A DNA stretch of 64,000 nt from Algorimicrobium algoritergicola. GTDB lineage: Bacteria; Bacteroidota; Bacteroidia; Flavobacteriales; Flavobacteriaceae. A model generated the notes under the pieces. It ran no database searches and was not told where the DNA came from. It was given only the letters and a program-made list of their open reading frames with translations. A program made the translations under genes and the position numbers. The DNA lies in the NCBI RefSeq assembly GCF_008086165.1, contig NZ_VSKL01000004.1:1-64000 (forward strand), in the 5' to 3' direction. This document shows, in pieces, positions 44,718 to 54,330 of the stretch. Each line of letters opens with the position of its first letter. Position 1 is the stretch's first letter.

Positions 44718-45863
44718 TTACGCTTTTATAAATTCCTTTAAAACAGAAATCACGTAATCAATTTCATCTTTCGTGTTATAAATACTAAATGAAAAGCGAA
44801 TGGATGGTTTCTTTAAATCATCTTCATTTAAAATTTCACTCAATACGTGTGATCCTTTTGAACTTCCACTTTGACAGGCACTTCCTTTAGAACAAGCTAT
44901 CCCTTTCAAATCCATTTGAAATAATAAAATCAATGCTTTTTCAGGTGGAATAGGCAAACACACATTAATTAAAGTATAAGTGCTTTTTTCTAAATTACCA
45001 GACATGCCATTAAATCGCACATCTGGAAATGCTAGCTTTAATTCAGAGATAAAATAGCGTTTTAAATCTAATACATATGCGCTTTCCGTTTCCAAATTGG
45101 CATACGCCATAGTAAAGGCTTTTTCTAAACCAACAATATCATGAACAGCTTCCGTACCAGCGCGAATACCGCGCTCCTGCTGACCACCAAAAATTAACGG
45201 TTTTAAACCTGAATTTTTTCGAATAAAAGCAAAACCAACACCTTTTGGCCCGTGAAACTTATGGGCACTTGCAGCTAGAAAATCAATTTGAACATCTTGT
45301 AGATCCAGTTTATAGTGTCCAATACATTGTACAGCATCACAATGAAACAAAGCTTTGTTAGCTTGGCATAAATTGCTCACACGTTTCACATCCAAAATAT
45401 TTCCTACTTCATTATTAACATACATGAGGCTTACCAAAGTCTTTCCATGCGTTTTAAGAAGTTGTTCTAAATGATCAAAATCTACCTGACCATCAGCATC
45501 TAATTTTACATAGCTCACTTTTATATCACATGTTTTTTCAAGTTGCTCAACGGTATGCAAAACTGCATGATGCTCAATTTTGGAGGTAATAATATGCTCA
45601 ACCCCTAAATCGCGAATGGCGCATTGCAATGCTAAATTATCAGCTTCCGTACCACCTGACGTGAAAACAATTTCACCAGCACTCACGTTTAATTGTTTCG
45701 CAATTGTTTTTCTGGCTTGTTCTATTAAAACTTTGGAAGCGCGTCCAAAACTATGTGTGGATGAGGCATTACCATAATCTTTGCGCATAACGGCTGTCAT
45801 AGCATCAATGACTTCATCTCTTACTTTTGTGGTTGCTGCACTATCAAAATATACTGGTTTCAT
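44718..45863 (-). CDS. Cysteine desulfurase (NifS/IscS class)
   Basis: About 381 residues from the ATG at 45863, or 387 from 45881. The PLP Lys is in SAHKFHGPKG, the substrate-sulfur Cys in CSKGSACQSGSSKGSHV, and the motif FTSGGTEADNLALQ is present. It transfers sulfur from cysteine for Fe-S cluster and thio-nucleotide synthesis. No iscU/suf genes are adjacent. The shorter start is chosen because the family usually begins MKPVYFDSAATT. Confidence 0.93.
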   Translation of the reverse strand: MKPVYFDSAATTKVRDEVIDAMTAVMRKDYGNASSTHSFGRASKVLIEQARKTIAKQLNVSAGEIVFTSGGTEADNLALQCAIRDLGVEHIITSKIEHHAVLHTVEQLEKTCDIKVSYVKLDADGQVDFDHLEQLLKTHGKTLVSLMYVNNEVGNILDVKRVSNLCQANKALFHCDAVQCIGHYKLDLQDVQIDFLAASAHKFHGPKGVGFAFIRKNSGLKPLIFGGQQERGIRAGTEAVHDIVGLEKAFTMAYANLETESAYVLDLKRYFISELKLAFPDVRFNGMSGNLEKSTYTLINVCLPIPPEKALILLFQMDLKGIACSKGSACQSGSSKGSHVLSEILNEDDLKKPSIRFSFSIYNTKDEIDYVISVLKEFIKA

Positions 45864-45893
45864 AAGCTTTTCCGTCTCCATAAATTAATCACA

Positions 45894-45901
45894 CAAAATT
45901 A
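45894..45901 (-). promoter_or_regulatory. -7 box of the cysteine desulfurase gene
   Basis: On the - strand TAATTTTG lies 12 bp upstream of the longer possible start at 45881. No TTG partner is seen at the expected distance. It places the transcription start near 45887. Confidence 0.4.
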
Positions 45902-45932
45902 CGAGAAATAAAATTATTTGTTCCCGATGACG

Positions 45933-45961
45933 TTGTATATTTACCAATTCTTTTAATTTTG
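45933..45961 (+). promoter_or_regulatory. Promoter of the calcium-repeat lipoprotein gene
   Basis: TTG (45933-45935), an 18-bp spacer and TAATTTTG (45954-45961) match the consensus. The predicted leader before the ATG at 45979 is about 12 bases. Confidence 0.75.
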
Positions 45962-45978
45962 TATAAAATATACTCGTC

Positions 45979-46917
45979 ATGCGAAAATTACTTCTAATAC
46001 TTCTAACATTTTCAATCGTTTCATCTTGTGATGATGGTGATATTATTAACGTTGATTTTGAATTTGGCGATACGTTTGTTGCCTGTGGCGAATTGGTTTT
46101 CTATCAAGTTAAAGAAAATCCATTTGAATCGTTATCACTTCAAATAGTTCAACCTGATTGGACTTTAGAAAAATTAATAGAAGTAGATACCATTACAGGA
46201 CTGCTTGTAAATGACGAACCGATAGAAATTGCGATTGAAGGAACGGCTAATCAATTTAATTACCGTTCATACAATAGCAATCCAGCACCTTTATTTTGTA
46301 ATGATGTGCCACCTTCTGACATTCAAATTAATGAAGATTTATCAAGTTTCTCTGGAATTGGAATTATTAATGTGTTTTTACTTGAAGATGATAATGATGG
46401 TATTCCAGCCGAAATGGAAGATGCTAACCTAGATGATGATATGAATCCTGCAACAGACCCAACAGATACAGATGGTGATGGTATTCCAGATTATTTAGAT
46501 GTGGATGATGATGGTGATAATGTTTTAACATCCGTGGAGATTGAAGATGATAATTTGGATAACGACAATAATCCGTTAACCAACCCAAGAGATACAGATG
46601 AAGATGGTATTCCAAACTATTTAGATACTGATGATGATAATGATGGCACACTAACGATTGATGAAGAAAATGCACCAGCCGATCAAAACCCTGCCAATGA
46701 TTACACAGATCCTAATATAGCGGATTATTTAAATCCTAATGAAAGTGCTACACTTCCAGCAACAGCCTATCGTGCGCACCCAATCAATCAAGTGTTTACT
46801 ATAACCTTGCGGGTTGAAGGCATTCAATTTCCTACTATAACACAAGATGTATTTGATATGGGCTCATTAACCGATTCCAGATTAACTAATACACGTTTGG
46901 TAACACCAGAATTTTAA
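45979..46917 (+). CDS. Lipoprotein with Asp-rich thrombospondin type 3-like repeats
   Basis: The 312-residue protein has a lipobox (VSSCDDGD). An N-terminal beta-rich domain follows, and then Asp-rich repeats near 135-250 ([36 protein letters not shown]) that match calcium-binding thrombospondin type 3 repeats. The C-terminus (~60 residues) is again beta-rich and has no sorting signal I recognise. The Ca-binding role is inferred from the Asp spacing. The protein may be stiffened by calcium, as in marine adhesins. Confidence 0.85.
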   Translation: MRKLLLILLTFSIVSSCDDGDIINVDFEFGDTFVACGELVFYQVKENPFESLSLQIVQPDWTLEKLIEVDTITGLLVNDEPIEIAIEGTANQFNYRSYNSNPAPLFCNDVPPSDIQINEDLSSFSGIGIINVFLLEDDNDGIPAEMEDANLDDDMNPATDPTDTDGDGIPDYLDVDDDGDNVLTSVEIEDDNLDNDNNPLTNPRDTDEDGIPNYLDTDDDNDGTLTIDEENAPADQNPANDYTDPNIADYLNPNESATLPATAYRAHPINQVFTITLRVEGIQFPTITQDVFDMGSLTDSRLTNTRLVTPEF

Positions 46918-46921
46918 GGAA

Positions 46922-47476
46922 TTAAGAATTATTGGCATTTTGATAAATATAGACTTCTGTAGCGCCAACACCATATTTCTGGAAGTCAGCATCATAGAAC
47001 TTAACAGCATCGTACCTACTAAACAGATATTCTAATTCTGTTTTTAAAACGCCTTCGCCAACACCATGGATAAACACCATTTTTTGAATGCGTTTTCGGA
47101 TGGCGAATTCCAATTGTCCTCTTGCGGTATCCAGTTGTAAGGTTAACATATCATGATTACTCATCCTATTGGAATTTTCAGTCAGGTGATGAATATGCAA
47201 ATCCACTTCCATAGTTGGTTGATACCGTTCTTTAGCCTTTTTGGTAGTTGCTTGCTTTCTTTTAGGTTGTTCTTTCTCTCTTATAATAGCTTCTGCAGCT
47301 CTTAAATCTATTTTCATAGGTTTAGTAACCACCAATTCTTTTGGTTCAAAATCAAGTTCAAAACCATCAGGTGTTTCAATGGTTACTACGCTATTTTTAA
47401 CTTTGGTAACTATTCCAGATAAATCATCATCCAAAACAGCTACTGTATCTCCTATTTTAAATGTCTTCATGTTCAT
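46922..47476 (-). CDS. Smr-domain protein (MutS2 C-terminal type)
   Basis: The 184-residue protein has a small beta-barrel at the N-terminus (about 5-50; GDTVAVLDDDLSGIVTKV), a basic linker (KEQPKRKQATTKKAKERY), then an Smr domain (about 85-184) with DLHIHHLTE and VFIHGVGEGVLKTELEYL, the nucleic-acid-binding/nuclease loops. Without the MutS ATPase part it is a free-standing Smr protein of DUF2027-like layout. Its target is unknown. Its start overlaps the end of the small gene upstream by 20 bp. Confidence 0.88.
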   Translation of the reverse strand: MNMKTFKIGDTVAVLDDDLSGIVTKVKNSVVTIETPDGFELDFEPKELVVTKPMKIDLRAAEAIIREKEQPKRKQATTKKAKERYQPTMEVDLHIHHLTENSNRMSNHDMLTLQLDTARGQLEFAIRKRIQKMVFIHGVGEGVLKTELEYLFSRYDAVKFYDADFQKYGVGATEVYIYQNANNS

Positions 47477-47666
47477 TTTCTATATCATTGGGTTCTTTAT
47501 CAAACTTACTCGGAATCTTACTAGAGATTCTATATATACCATACATTAAAATAACGATACCTATAATTAAAAGCGTGACGTTTTTTTCAGCGCCGGATTG
47601 ACCGTAAATTGCTGTAATACTGCCAATTAATATTAAAAAATACGAAATATATTGTTGCTTTTTCAT
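47457..47666 (-). CDS. Small two-span membrane protein
   Basis: The 69-residue protein has two hydrophobic segments (about 5-21 and 32-48; TLLIIGIVILMYGIYRI) joined by a short polar loop, and a polar, acidic tail. It overlaps the Smr gene by 20 bp, so the two are translationally coupled. Function unknown. Confidence 0.7.
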   Translation of the reverse strand: MKKQQYISYFLILIGSITAIYGQSGAEKNVTLLIIGIVILMYGIYRISSKIPSKFDKEPNDIENEHEDI

Positions 47667-47787
47667 GATATGGTCGGTAAAAATTTACTGTTTGTCGAAA
47701 TTAATATTAAATGTTGAAACCACATATAATTTGCATTCTTTTTTTTCGTAGATTCAGTTAAGATAACCCATTAAATGATAGCGTATT

Positions 47788-48870
47788 ATGAAAAACAATA
47801 CTTCAGTAACCCGAATTCTCCATATCTTTATTTTAATATTTTTCTTTCATTTTGGCTTGTTTGCACAGGTTGGGATTGGGACTACTGCTCCTTCAAACAC
47901 TTTGGACGTAGAAACTAATGCAGCGGTAGGCGGTATTGAAATAAACAACACTGCTGCCAATGGAGATCCAATTTTACAATATCGACTTAACGGAACTTCA
48001 TTAATAACAATGGGAGTGGATGATAGCGATGCCGATAAATTTAAAATTGGGACAACAGCCTTAACAACAAACACAAGATTAACTATAGCTACTAATGGAT
48101 ATATAGGCATTGGAGTTACAAATCCAGTATATCATTTAGAAATGCAAAATAATCGAGCAAATGATTATTTAGCATTTTTCGAAAACACAAATGCCACTGG
48201 AGCAAGTTTAGCAGGCTATGTTACAGGAACATTTAATGCTTTAGGTGGTGTCACTAACAATACAGTTGGATTAGCATCTTATGGGGTTCATCTTCCGACT
48301 ACTGGTGATGGTTTAGGTGTTTGGGGCACTTCTAATAGTTCGGACGCCATAGGAGTTCAAGGTTCCATACCAACAACTGGATCATGGTTGGGCTTCGGTG
48401 GATTATTTGGAGGAGGTTTAGGTTATATAAATGGCCTTTATAATTTATCCGACGAAAGAGTAAAATCCAATATTCAGCCAATTACCAATGCCATTGAAAA
48501 ATTAAAGCAGATAAATGGTGTTTCATATAACTATAATCTGAATGAATATAATTACTTAACTAAAGGCGATTCTAAAACTTATTTAGGTTTTTTAGCACAG
48601 AATGTAAAAGAAATATTTCCAGAAGCTGTGGCTGAAAAACAACTTACAGTTGCAGGCCCAAGTAAAATGACTAATTCTATAAATACAACTGATTTCAAAA
48701 AAGAAATTTTCAATGTTGTCGACTATACGTCCTTAATTCCTGTAACGGTTCAAGCTATAAAAGAACAACAAGAATTAATTGAGAGTCAAAACAATAGAAT
48801 TTTATCGTTAGAAGCTAAAATTGCATTGCTGGAGAACAGATTAAATACTTTAATTGAGAATCAAGATTAG
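47788..48870 (+). CDS. Secreted tail-fibre-like protein with S74 self-cleaving chaperone domain
   Basis: The 360-residue protein has a signal peptide (ends LFAQ), the collar motif VGIGTTAPSNTLDV and repeated short strands over about 30-215. The C-terminal intramolecular chaperone of the peptidase S74 family begins at SDERVKSNIQ, with the likely catalytic Ser221/Lys226, followed by GFLAQNVKEIFPEAV and a terminal coiled coil (IESQNNRILSLEAKIALLENRL). S74 domains trimerise fibres and are then cut off before the Ser. In Bacteroidota such proteins appear as envelope fibres. It is 15 bp before a T9SS cargo gene. Confidence 0.9.
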   Translation: MKNNTSVTRILHIFILIFFFHFGLFAQVGIGTTAPSNTLDVETNAAVGGIEINNTAANGDPILQYRLNGTSLITMGVDDSDADKFKIGTTALTTNTRLTIATNGYIGIGVTNPVYHLEMQNNRANDYLAFFENTNATGASLAGYVTGTFNALGGVTNNTVGLASYGVHLPTTGDGLGVWGTSNSSDAIGVQGSIPTTGSWLGFGGLFGGGLGYINGLYNLSDERVKSNIQPITNAIEKLKQINGVSYNYNLNEYNYLTKGDSKTYLGFLAQNVKEIFPEAVAEKQLTVAGPSKMTNSINTTDFKKEIFNVVDYTSLIPVTVQAIKEQQELIESQNNRILSLEAKIALLENRLNTLIENQD

Positions 48871-48885
48871 TATAAAACTATAATT

Positions 48886-50712
48886 ATGAAATATTTATAT
48901 ACATTAATTCTATTTGCGGTTAGTGGTTTATCATTTTCACAATCTGACTTATATGTTAGCAATGGTAGCTATGTATATGTTGATGGTACTGCCTTTACAA
49001 GTGGAACAAATGCACCATTATATGTAACCAATGCTATTAACTTAAACACCAACAGCCATATATACTTACGTAATGAAGCCCAATTATTACAAGGCAACAA
49101 TGTGGGTAATTCTGGAGCTGGTAGATTGAGTGCTTTTCAAACAGGAACTGTAAACACGTATGCTTACAATTATTGGAGTTCTCCTGTAGGTGTAAATGCT
49201 GGCGCAGCTGGAAATACAGCTTTCAGACCAAACAATAATATGCACCGTGAAACGGCGGCGCCAATTACCAGCACACCTTTTGGTTATGTAGCGGGCTATA
49301 ATGGTACAACCACACAAATTGCCAGTTATTGGTTATATACGTTTATTGGATTATCGTCAACAATCAACGCCTATGAAGATTGGATTGGTTTAGGTGGCGG
49401 TTCATTACCTATTGGAGGAGATCCTAATGGTACATTAGCATCAGGCTACGGCTTTACCATGAAAGGAAATCCAAGTGGAGGACAACAATATGATTTTAGA
49501 GGTCGTGCAAACAATGGAAATATAACAGTCGCCTTAAATGCCAACAGAGAAACATTAGTCGGTAACCCATACTCTTCCGCGTTAGATGCACGGGATTTTA
49601 TTCACAACGCTACAAATGCTACACGCATGACCGGAACACTAAAATATTGGGAGCAAGCACCTGGCGCTAGCTCACATAATTTATCGGATTATGTTGGTGG
49701 TTATGGTGTTTATACCATTTCGGCAGGAGGTGTTGACTCATTTACCAATGCACCATTTACTACTTATTTACTAGATGGCACACCAACAAACGCGCCGTTT
49801 GGAACGGGCTCTAAAGTAGCGCGTCGTTATATTCCAATTAGTCAAGGTTTTATGATTGAAGGTAACGGAACAGGAGGCACTATTGTTTTCAATAATGCAC
49901 AACGTGAGTTTTATAAGCAATCTGGTATTGATAGCTATTTTTATCGAAATCAGCATGATGATAACGACGATACAATAGCGGAAACTACTTATAATGAAGA
50001 CGGTTTCAATATCGTACCAGCAGATTTTAAGCGCTTCCGAATTAATATCGATTTTACAGAAAACGAATTATACACACGACAGCTGCTTATGAATTTTCAC
50101 AATTCGGCAACACCTGGTTTCGATTATGGTTTAGAAGGAAAAGGTGATACACCTTTGGCATCTGATGCGTATTGGACATTAAACAATGAACCGTATGTTA
50201 TTCAGGCTTTCAGCTATGACCAAGGTCTAAGAATTCCTTTGGTTGTTAAAGCACGAGCTAATCAGCCTGTACGTTTTAGAATTTATGATGTTCAAAATTT
50301 TGATGCTAGTCAGCCTATTTATATTCATGATATAGAAAATGATATCTATGTGAATTTAAGAGAGTCTAATTATGACATCAATTTACCACTTGGAACTTAT
50401 ACCGATCGTTTTGAAATAACTTTTACGACTCAAACGCTTGGAGTTCCTGATATTGCTTTAACGGATTTTACCATCTTTCAAAATAATGATACTTCCGAAA
50501 TAAATTTAATAAACCCGAATCTTCGTGATATTAAACATGTTTTGGTTTACGATGTTTCTGGAAAGCAGGTTTTAGACATTAAAAATATACCACTTTCCGA
50601 AAAGCAAACCATTTCTACTAAACAATTTAGTGATGGTATGTATGTTGTTTCCGTAGCTTTTAAATCCGGCATTAATTTGAATAAAAAAGTAATCATTGCA
50701 AATAAAAAGTAA
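48886..50712 (+). CDS. T9SS type A cargo protein (large secreted beta-rich protein)
   Basis: The 608-residue protein has a signal peptide (ends LSFSQ). A long, Asn/Gly/Thr-rich beta region follows, and then a C-terminal type A sorting domain of about 80 residues (DFTIFQNNDTSEINLINPN, VLVYDVSGKQVLDI, LSEKQTISTKQFSDGMYVV, NKKVIIANKK). By family knowledge the domain drives export and is removed by PorU. It is the second gene of a pair with the S74 protein and may be assembled with it. Confidence 0.9.
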   Translation: MKYLYTLILFAVSGLSFSQSDLYVSNGSYVYVDGTAFTSGTNAPLYVTNAINLNTNSHIYLRNEAQLLQGNNVGNSGAGRLSAFQTGTVNTYAYNYWSSPVGVNAGAAGNTAFRPNNNMHRETAAPITSTPFGYVAGYNGTTTQIASYWLYTFIGLSSTINAYEDWIGLGGGSLPIGGDPNGTLASGYGFTMKGNPSGGQQYDFRGRANNGNITVALNANRETLVGNPYSSALDARDFIHNATNATRMTGTLKYWEQAPGASSHNLSDYVGGYGVYTISAGGVDSFTNAPFTTYLLDGTPTNAPFGTGSKVARRYIPISQGFMIEGNGTGGTIVFNNAQREFYKQSGIDSYFYRNQHDDNDDTIAETTYNEDGFNIVPADFKRFRINIDFTENELYTRQLLMNFHNSATPGFDYGLEGKGDTPLASDAYWTLNNEPYVIQAFSYDQGLRIPLVVKARANQPVRFRIYDVQNFDASQPIYIHDIENDIYVNLRESNYDINLPLGTYTDRFEITFTTQTLGVPDIALTDFTIFQNNDTSEINLINPNLRDIKHVLVYDVSGKQVLDIKNIPLSEKQTISTKQFSDGMYVVSVAFKSGINLNKKVIIANKK

Positions 50713-50730
50713 AATATTCACTGCTTTTTA

Positions 50731-50738
50731 TAACTTTG
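50731..50738 (+). promoter_or_regulatory. -7 box of the DUF2752 gene
   Basis: TAACTTTG, 23 bp before the start codon at 50762. No TTG is found at the usual distance, so confidence is low. Confidence 0.35.
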
Positions 50739-50761
50739 GCTAAATTCAATTAGAACTATTT

Positions 50762-51046
50762 ATGTCTTCACCAGAAGATTTTATGTTACCCTGTTTAAAC
50801 AAGCAAATTTTTGGGTTTGACTGCATGGGCTGTGGTTTACAGCGTTCCATATCGCTTATTTATCATGGTGAATTAGTAGCCGCATTTAAAATGTATCCAG
50901 CAGTTTTTCCATTAATTGCACTATTTATCTTTATTGGTCTCAATATTTTTTTTAAATTTCAACATTCAAACAAAATTATTAATATACTCGCAATTGCAAC
51001 TGTTATTGTTATTATTGGGAGTTTTACTTTAAAACTAATCACTTAA
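50762..51046 (+). CDS. DUF2752 membrane protein
   Basis: The 94-residue protein has the DUF2752 signature FDCMGCGLQRSISLIYHGELVAAFKMYP and two or three membrane segments in the second half. The CxxCG motif suggests a metal- or thiol-related use, but no function is established. It lies 9 bp before a CCC-motif gene, a pair common in flavobacteria. Confidence 0.88.
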   Translation: MSSPEDFMLPCLNKQIFGFDCMGCGLQRSISLIYHGELVAAFKMYPAVFPLIALFIFIGLNIFFKFQHSNKIINILAIATVIVIIGSFTLKLIT

Positions 51047-51055
51047 ATTTTACAA

Positions 51056-51394
51056 ATGGAAAAACAAAGACTCAATCCAACACTGGTTTATGTGTTGGCT
51101 ATTATTGGATTATTATGCTGTTGCGTAGCTGGTTTCGGCTTTATTTTGGCAGGAATTGCCTTCTTTATAGCGCATAGTCAAATTCAAAAAGCACAATTAA
51201 ATCCGGATGATTACGATTTAAAAAGTGTTAATGCTATGAATACCGCAAAAACGGTTGCACTAGTGATATTAGTAATCAATATTCTATATTTACTTTGGTC
51301 TATTTACCAAATCTATTCAATGGGTGGATGGAATGCTTATATGGAACAATTTGATGACGTAATGAAACAGTTTCAACAAGCTCAAGTTGAATAA
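51056..51394 (+). CDS. CCC-motif membrane protein
   Basis: The 112-residue protein has two membrane segments (about 9-37 and 60-85). The first contains the CCC motif (LLCCCVAGFGFILAGIAFFI) and a helical polar tail follows the second. Function unknown; it is named for the motif. It shares an operon with the DUF2752 gene and ends before a strong terminator. Confidence 0.88.
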   Translation: MEKQRLNPTLVYVLAIIGLLCCCVAGFGFILAGIAFFIAHSQIQKAQLNPDDYDLKSVNAMNTAKTVALVILVINILYLLWSIYQIYSMGGWNAYMEQFDDVMKQFQQAQVE

Positions 51395-51412
51395 TAATTG
51401 ACTTATAGACAT

Positions 51413-51440
51413 AAAAAAAGCGACTCACGTCGCTTTTTTT
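51413..51440. terminator. Bidirectional terminator between the CCC gene and rocD
   Basis: AAAAAAAGCGAC and GTCGCTTTTTTT form a perfect stem around TCAC, with long A- and T-runs on both sides. Confidence 0.9.
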
Positions 51441-51471
51441 GTTTTTATAAGAATATGTTTTCTTAATATTT

Positions 51472-52716
51472 TTACTTTTCGAATTGTTTCAGTGTTTTAG
51501 TAATAATAGAGACGCAATCTAATAATTGTTCTTCAGTCATTACTAAAGGTGGCGCAAAACGAATAATATTTCCATGTGTTGGCTTCGCTAACAACCCGTT
51601 GTCACGCAAAGCTAAACAAATGTTCCAAGCTGTATCACTATCCTCATCATCATTGATAACAATAGCATTTAATAAGCCTTTACCACGAACTAAGTTTATA
51701 ATGGAGCTGGTTTCAATAAATTTATTTAATTCACTGCGGAATAATTCACCGAGTTTATAAGCATTTTCTGCTAATTTTTCATCTCTTACCACTTCTAAAG
51801 CGGCCATGGCAACAGCTGCCGCAACCGGATTACCTCCAAAAGTACTTCCGTGATTTCCAGGACGAATAACATTCATAATAGCATCATCAGCTAAAACAGC
51901 AGATACGGGATACGCACCACCAGACAAGGCTTTTCCTAAAATTAACACATCAGGTTTAACATTCTCATGGTCTACAGCTAATAATTTACCAGTTCTTGCT
52001 ATTCCTGTTTGAACTTCATCTGCAATAAATAATACATTGTATTTTTCGCAGAGTGCTTTTGCTTTTGATAAATAATCTGCTGCAGGCACGTAAACACCAG
52101 CTTCACCTTGAATTGGTTCTACTAAAAATCCAGCAATATTTTTATTGTTTTTTAATTGTGTTTCTAGAGCGTCTAAATCATCATAGGCAATTTTGATAAA
52201 ACCGTCTGTATATGGTCCGAAATTTTTACGAGCAACTGGGTCGTTTGAAAACGAAATAATGGTGGTTGTTCTACCATGGAAATTATTTTCACAAACAATA
52301 ATCTCTGCTTTATTTTCATCAATTCCTTTCACTTCATAAGCCCATTTTCTACAGATTTTTAAAGCTGTTTCTACCGCTTCTGCTCCGGTGTTCATGGGTA
52401 ATAATTTATCGAATCCGAAAAATTCGCAAGCAAATTTCTCATATTTCCCTAACATGTCATTATGAAATGCTCTGGACGTTAATGCCAACGTAGATGCTTG
52501 CTTATACATTGCATCTACAATTTTAGGGTGACAATGCCCTTGGTTTACTGCGGAATAAGCAGATAGGAAGTCATAATACTTCTTCCCTTCTACGTCCCAA
52601 ACATACACGCCTTCACCTTTAGCCAAAACCACAGGAAGTGGATGGTAATTGTGTGCGCCATACTTGTTTTCTAAATCGATCGCTTGTTGCGATGTTACTT
52701 GGTCTAAAATAGCCAT
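51472..52716 (-). CDS. rocD: Ornithine aminotransferase
   Basis: The 414-residue protein is a class III aminotransferase with PLP Lys in [33 protein letters not shown], and the substrate segment [22 protein letters not shown]. It also has the OAT-typical N-terminal [23 protein letters not shown]. It converts ornithine and 2-oxoglutarate to glutamate semialdehyde in proline and arginine breakdown. It uses the PLP made by pdxH. Confidence 0.95.
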   Translation of the reverse strand: MAILDQVTSQQAIDLENKYGAHNYHPLPVVLAKGEGVYVWDVEGKKYYDFLSAYSAVNQGHCHPKIVDAMYKQASTLALTSRAFHNDMLGKYEKFACEFFGFDKLLPMNTGAEAVETALKICRKWAYEVKGIDENKAEIIVCENNFHGRTTTIISFSNDPVARKNFGPYTDGFIKIAYDDLDALETQLKNNKNIAGFLVEPIQGEAGVYVPAADYLSKAKALCEKYNVLFIADEVQTGIARTGKLLAVDHENVKPDVLILGKALSGGAYPVSAVLADDAIMNVIRPGNHGSTFGGNPVAAAVAMAALEVVRDEKLAENAYKLGELFRSELNKFIETSSIINLVRGKGLLNAIVINDDEDSDTAWNICLALRDNGLLAKPTHGNIIRFAPPLVMTEEQLLDCVSIITKTLKQFEK

Positions 52717-52881
52717 TTTAATAAATTTAAGTTGTTGAATAAAATAACCATTCCTACTGTACCTTTATCCTTCCGAAATCCCAATTATCGGGACGAAAAT
52801 TCAGCGTGGGAGAGAAATCATCCCTAGGACTCGCAAATTACTAAATATCTACTGTTTCTTAAAATATTTACCACATGTTTT

Positions 52882-52908
52882 TTGCTACGAAAAAAGAAAG
52901 TACTTTTG
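52882..52908 (+). promoter_or_regulatory. Promoter of rlmD (leaderless)
   Basis: TTG (52882-52884), a 16-bp spacer and TACTTTTG (52901-52908). The ATG at 52913 follows after four bases. The spacer is a base short of the usual 17, but the -7 box is exact. Confidence 0.55.
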
Positions 52909-52912
52909 CAGC

Positions 52913-54325
52913 ATGGCAAGAAAAAATAATAGAAAGCAAATATTCACCAATGTCGAAGTTGTTGATGCTGGTGCAAAAGGAAAAGTAATTGGGAAAGCAG
53001 CTGATGGTAAAGTGATTTTTATGCCAAATGCGGTTCCTGGCGATATAGTTGATGTTCAAACCTTTAAAAAGCGTAAAGCATATTACGAAGGAAAAGCAAC
53101 TGTTTTCCATAAACTATCTGATAAACGTACCGAACCTGAATGCCAACATTTTGGCGTTTGTGGTGGTTGTAAGTGGCAAAATATGGGCTATGAACACCAA
53201 TTATTTTATAAGCAAAAAGAAGTTACCAATAACTTAACACGTATTGGACATATAGAATTACCTGAAGTTACGCCTATTTTAGGCTGTAAAGAACCTTACT
53301 TTTATCGTAATAAAATGGAATTTTCGTTTAGCGATAGCCGTTGGTTAACCTTGGAAGAAATTCAATCAGATAGAGATCTAGGTGATAGAAATGCGTTAGG
53401 TTTTCATATTCCTGGTATGTGGGATAAAATTTTAGATATAAAAAAATGCCACCTACAAGCAGATCCTTCAAACGCCATCAGAAATGCGGTTAGGGAATTT
53501 GCAATTGCGAATGAGTTGGAATTCTTCAACACCAGAAATCAACATGGTTTATTACGGACCATGATGATTAGAACATCGTCTACTGGAGATATTATGGTGA
53601 TGATTCAGTTTTTTAAAGAAGATAAAGCCAAGCGTGAATTATTATTGGATTATTTAGCTGAAACGTTTCCGGAAATCACCTCACTTCAATATGTCGTGAA
53701 TGAAAAAGCCAATGATACCATTTACGATCAAGACGTTATTTGCTATAAAGGGAACGACCATATTTTTGAAGAAATGGAAGGCTTACGATTTAAAATCAAT
53801 GCCAAATCATTTTATCAAACCAATTCGGAACAAGCTTACGAATTATATAAAATCACTAGAGATTTCGCTGGATTGTCAGGTAACGAATTAGTTTATGATT
53901 TATATACAGGGACCGGAACCATTGCGCAGTTTGTTGCTAAAGAAGCGAATAAGGTCGTTGGCGTAGAAGCCGTTCCAGATGCTATTTTAGCCGCTAAAGC
54001 CAATGCACAATTAAATGGCATTGATAACGTTGACTTTTATGTGGGTGATATGAAAAACGTATTTAATCAGGATTTTATTAATACACATGGACATCCAGAC
54101 GTTATTATTACCGATCCACCACGTGATGGCATGCATAAAGATGTCGTTAATCAAATATTAAATATTGCGCCAGAAAAAATAGTTTATGTAAGTTGCAACA
54201 GCGCAACACAAGCGCGCGATTTACAACTTATGGATGCACAATATAAAGTAACACGTACACAAGCTGTGGATATGTTCCCGCAAACGCATCACGTTGAAAA
54301 TGTTGTACTTTTGGAAAGAAGATAA
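52913..54325 (+). CDS. rlmD: 23S rRNA (uracil-5-)-methyltransferase RlmD/RumA type
   Basis: The 470-residue protein has an N-terminal TRAM OB-fold (about 10-70), Fe-S Cys77, Cys83 and Cys86 (CQHFGVCGGCKWQ) with the fourth Cys near 175 (IKKCHL), a SAM motif VYDLYTGTGTIAQFVA, DPPRDGMHKDV, and the catalytic Cys in VYVSCNSATQARDL. It methylates a 23S rRNA uracil at C5. The exact site cannot be told from the sequence alone. It is followed by DUF6452-DUF6048. Confidence 0.93.
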   Translation: MARKNNRKQIFTNVEVVDAGAKGKVIGKAADGKVIFMPNAVPGDIVDVQTFKKRKAYYEGKATVFHKLSDKRTEPECQHFGVCGGCKWQNMGYEHQLFYKQKEVTNNLTRIGHIELPEVTPILGCKEPYFYRNKMEFSFSDSRWLTLEEIQSDRDLGDRNALGFHIPGMWDKILDIKKCHLQADPSNAIRNAVREFAIANELEFFNTRNQHGLLRTMMIRTSSTGDIMVMIQFFKEDKAKRELLLDYLAETFPEITSLQYVVNEKANDTIYDQDVICYKGNDHIFEEMEGLRFKINAKSFYQTNSEQAYELYKITRDFAGLSGNELVYDLYTGTGTIAQFVAKEANKVVGVEAVPDAILAAKANAQLNGIDNVDFYVGDMKNVFNQDFINTHGHPDVIITDPPRDGMHKDVVNQILNIAPEKIVYVSCNSATQARDLQLMDAQYKVTRTQAVDMFPQTHHVENVVLLERR

Positions 54326-54330
54326 TACCT

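Noticed and set aside
46424-46675. 83-codon - strand frame rich in His and Tyr
   Set aside because: It mirrors the Asp-rich calcium repeats of the + strand gene; repeated GAT codons read backwards as ATC, so it has no independent support.
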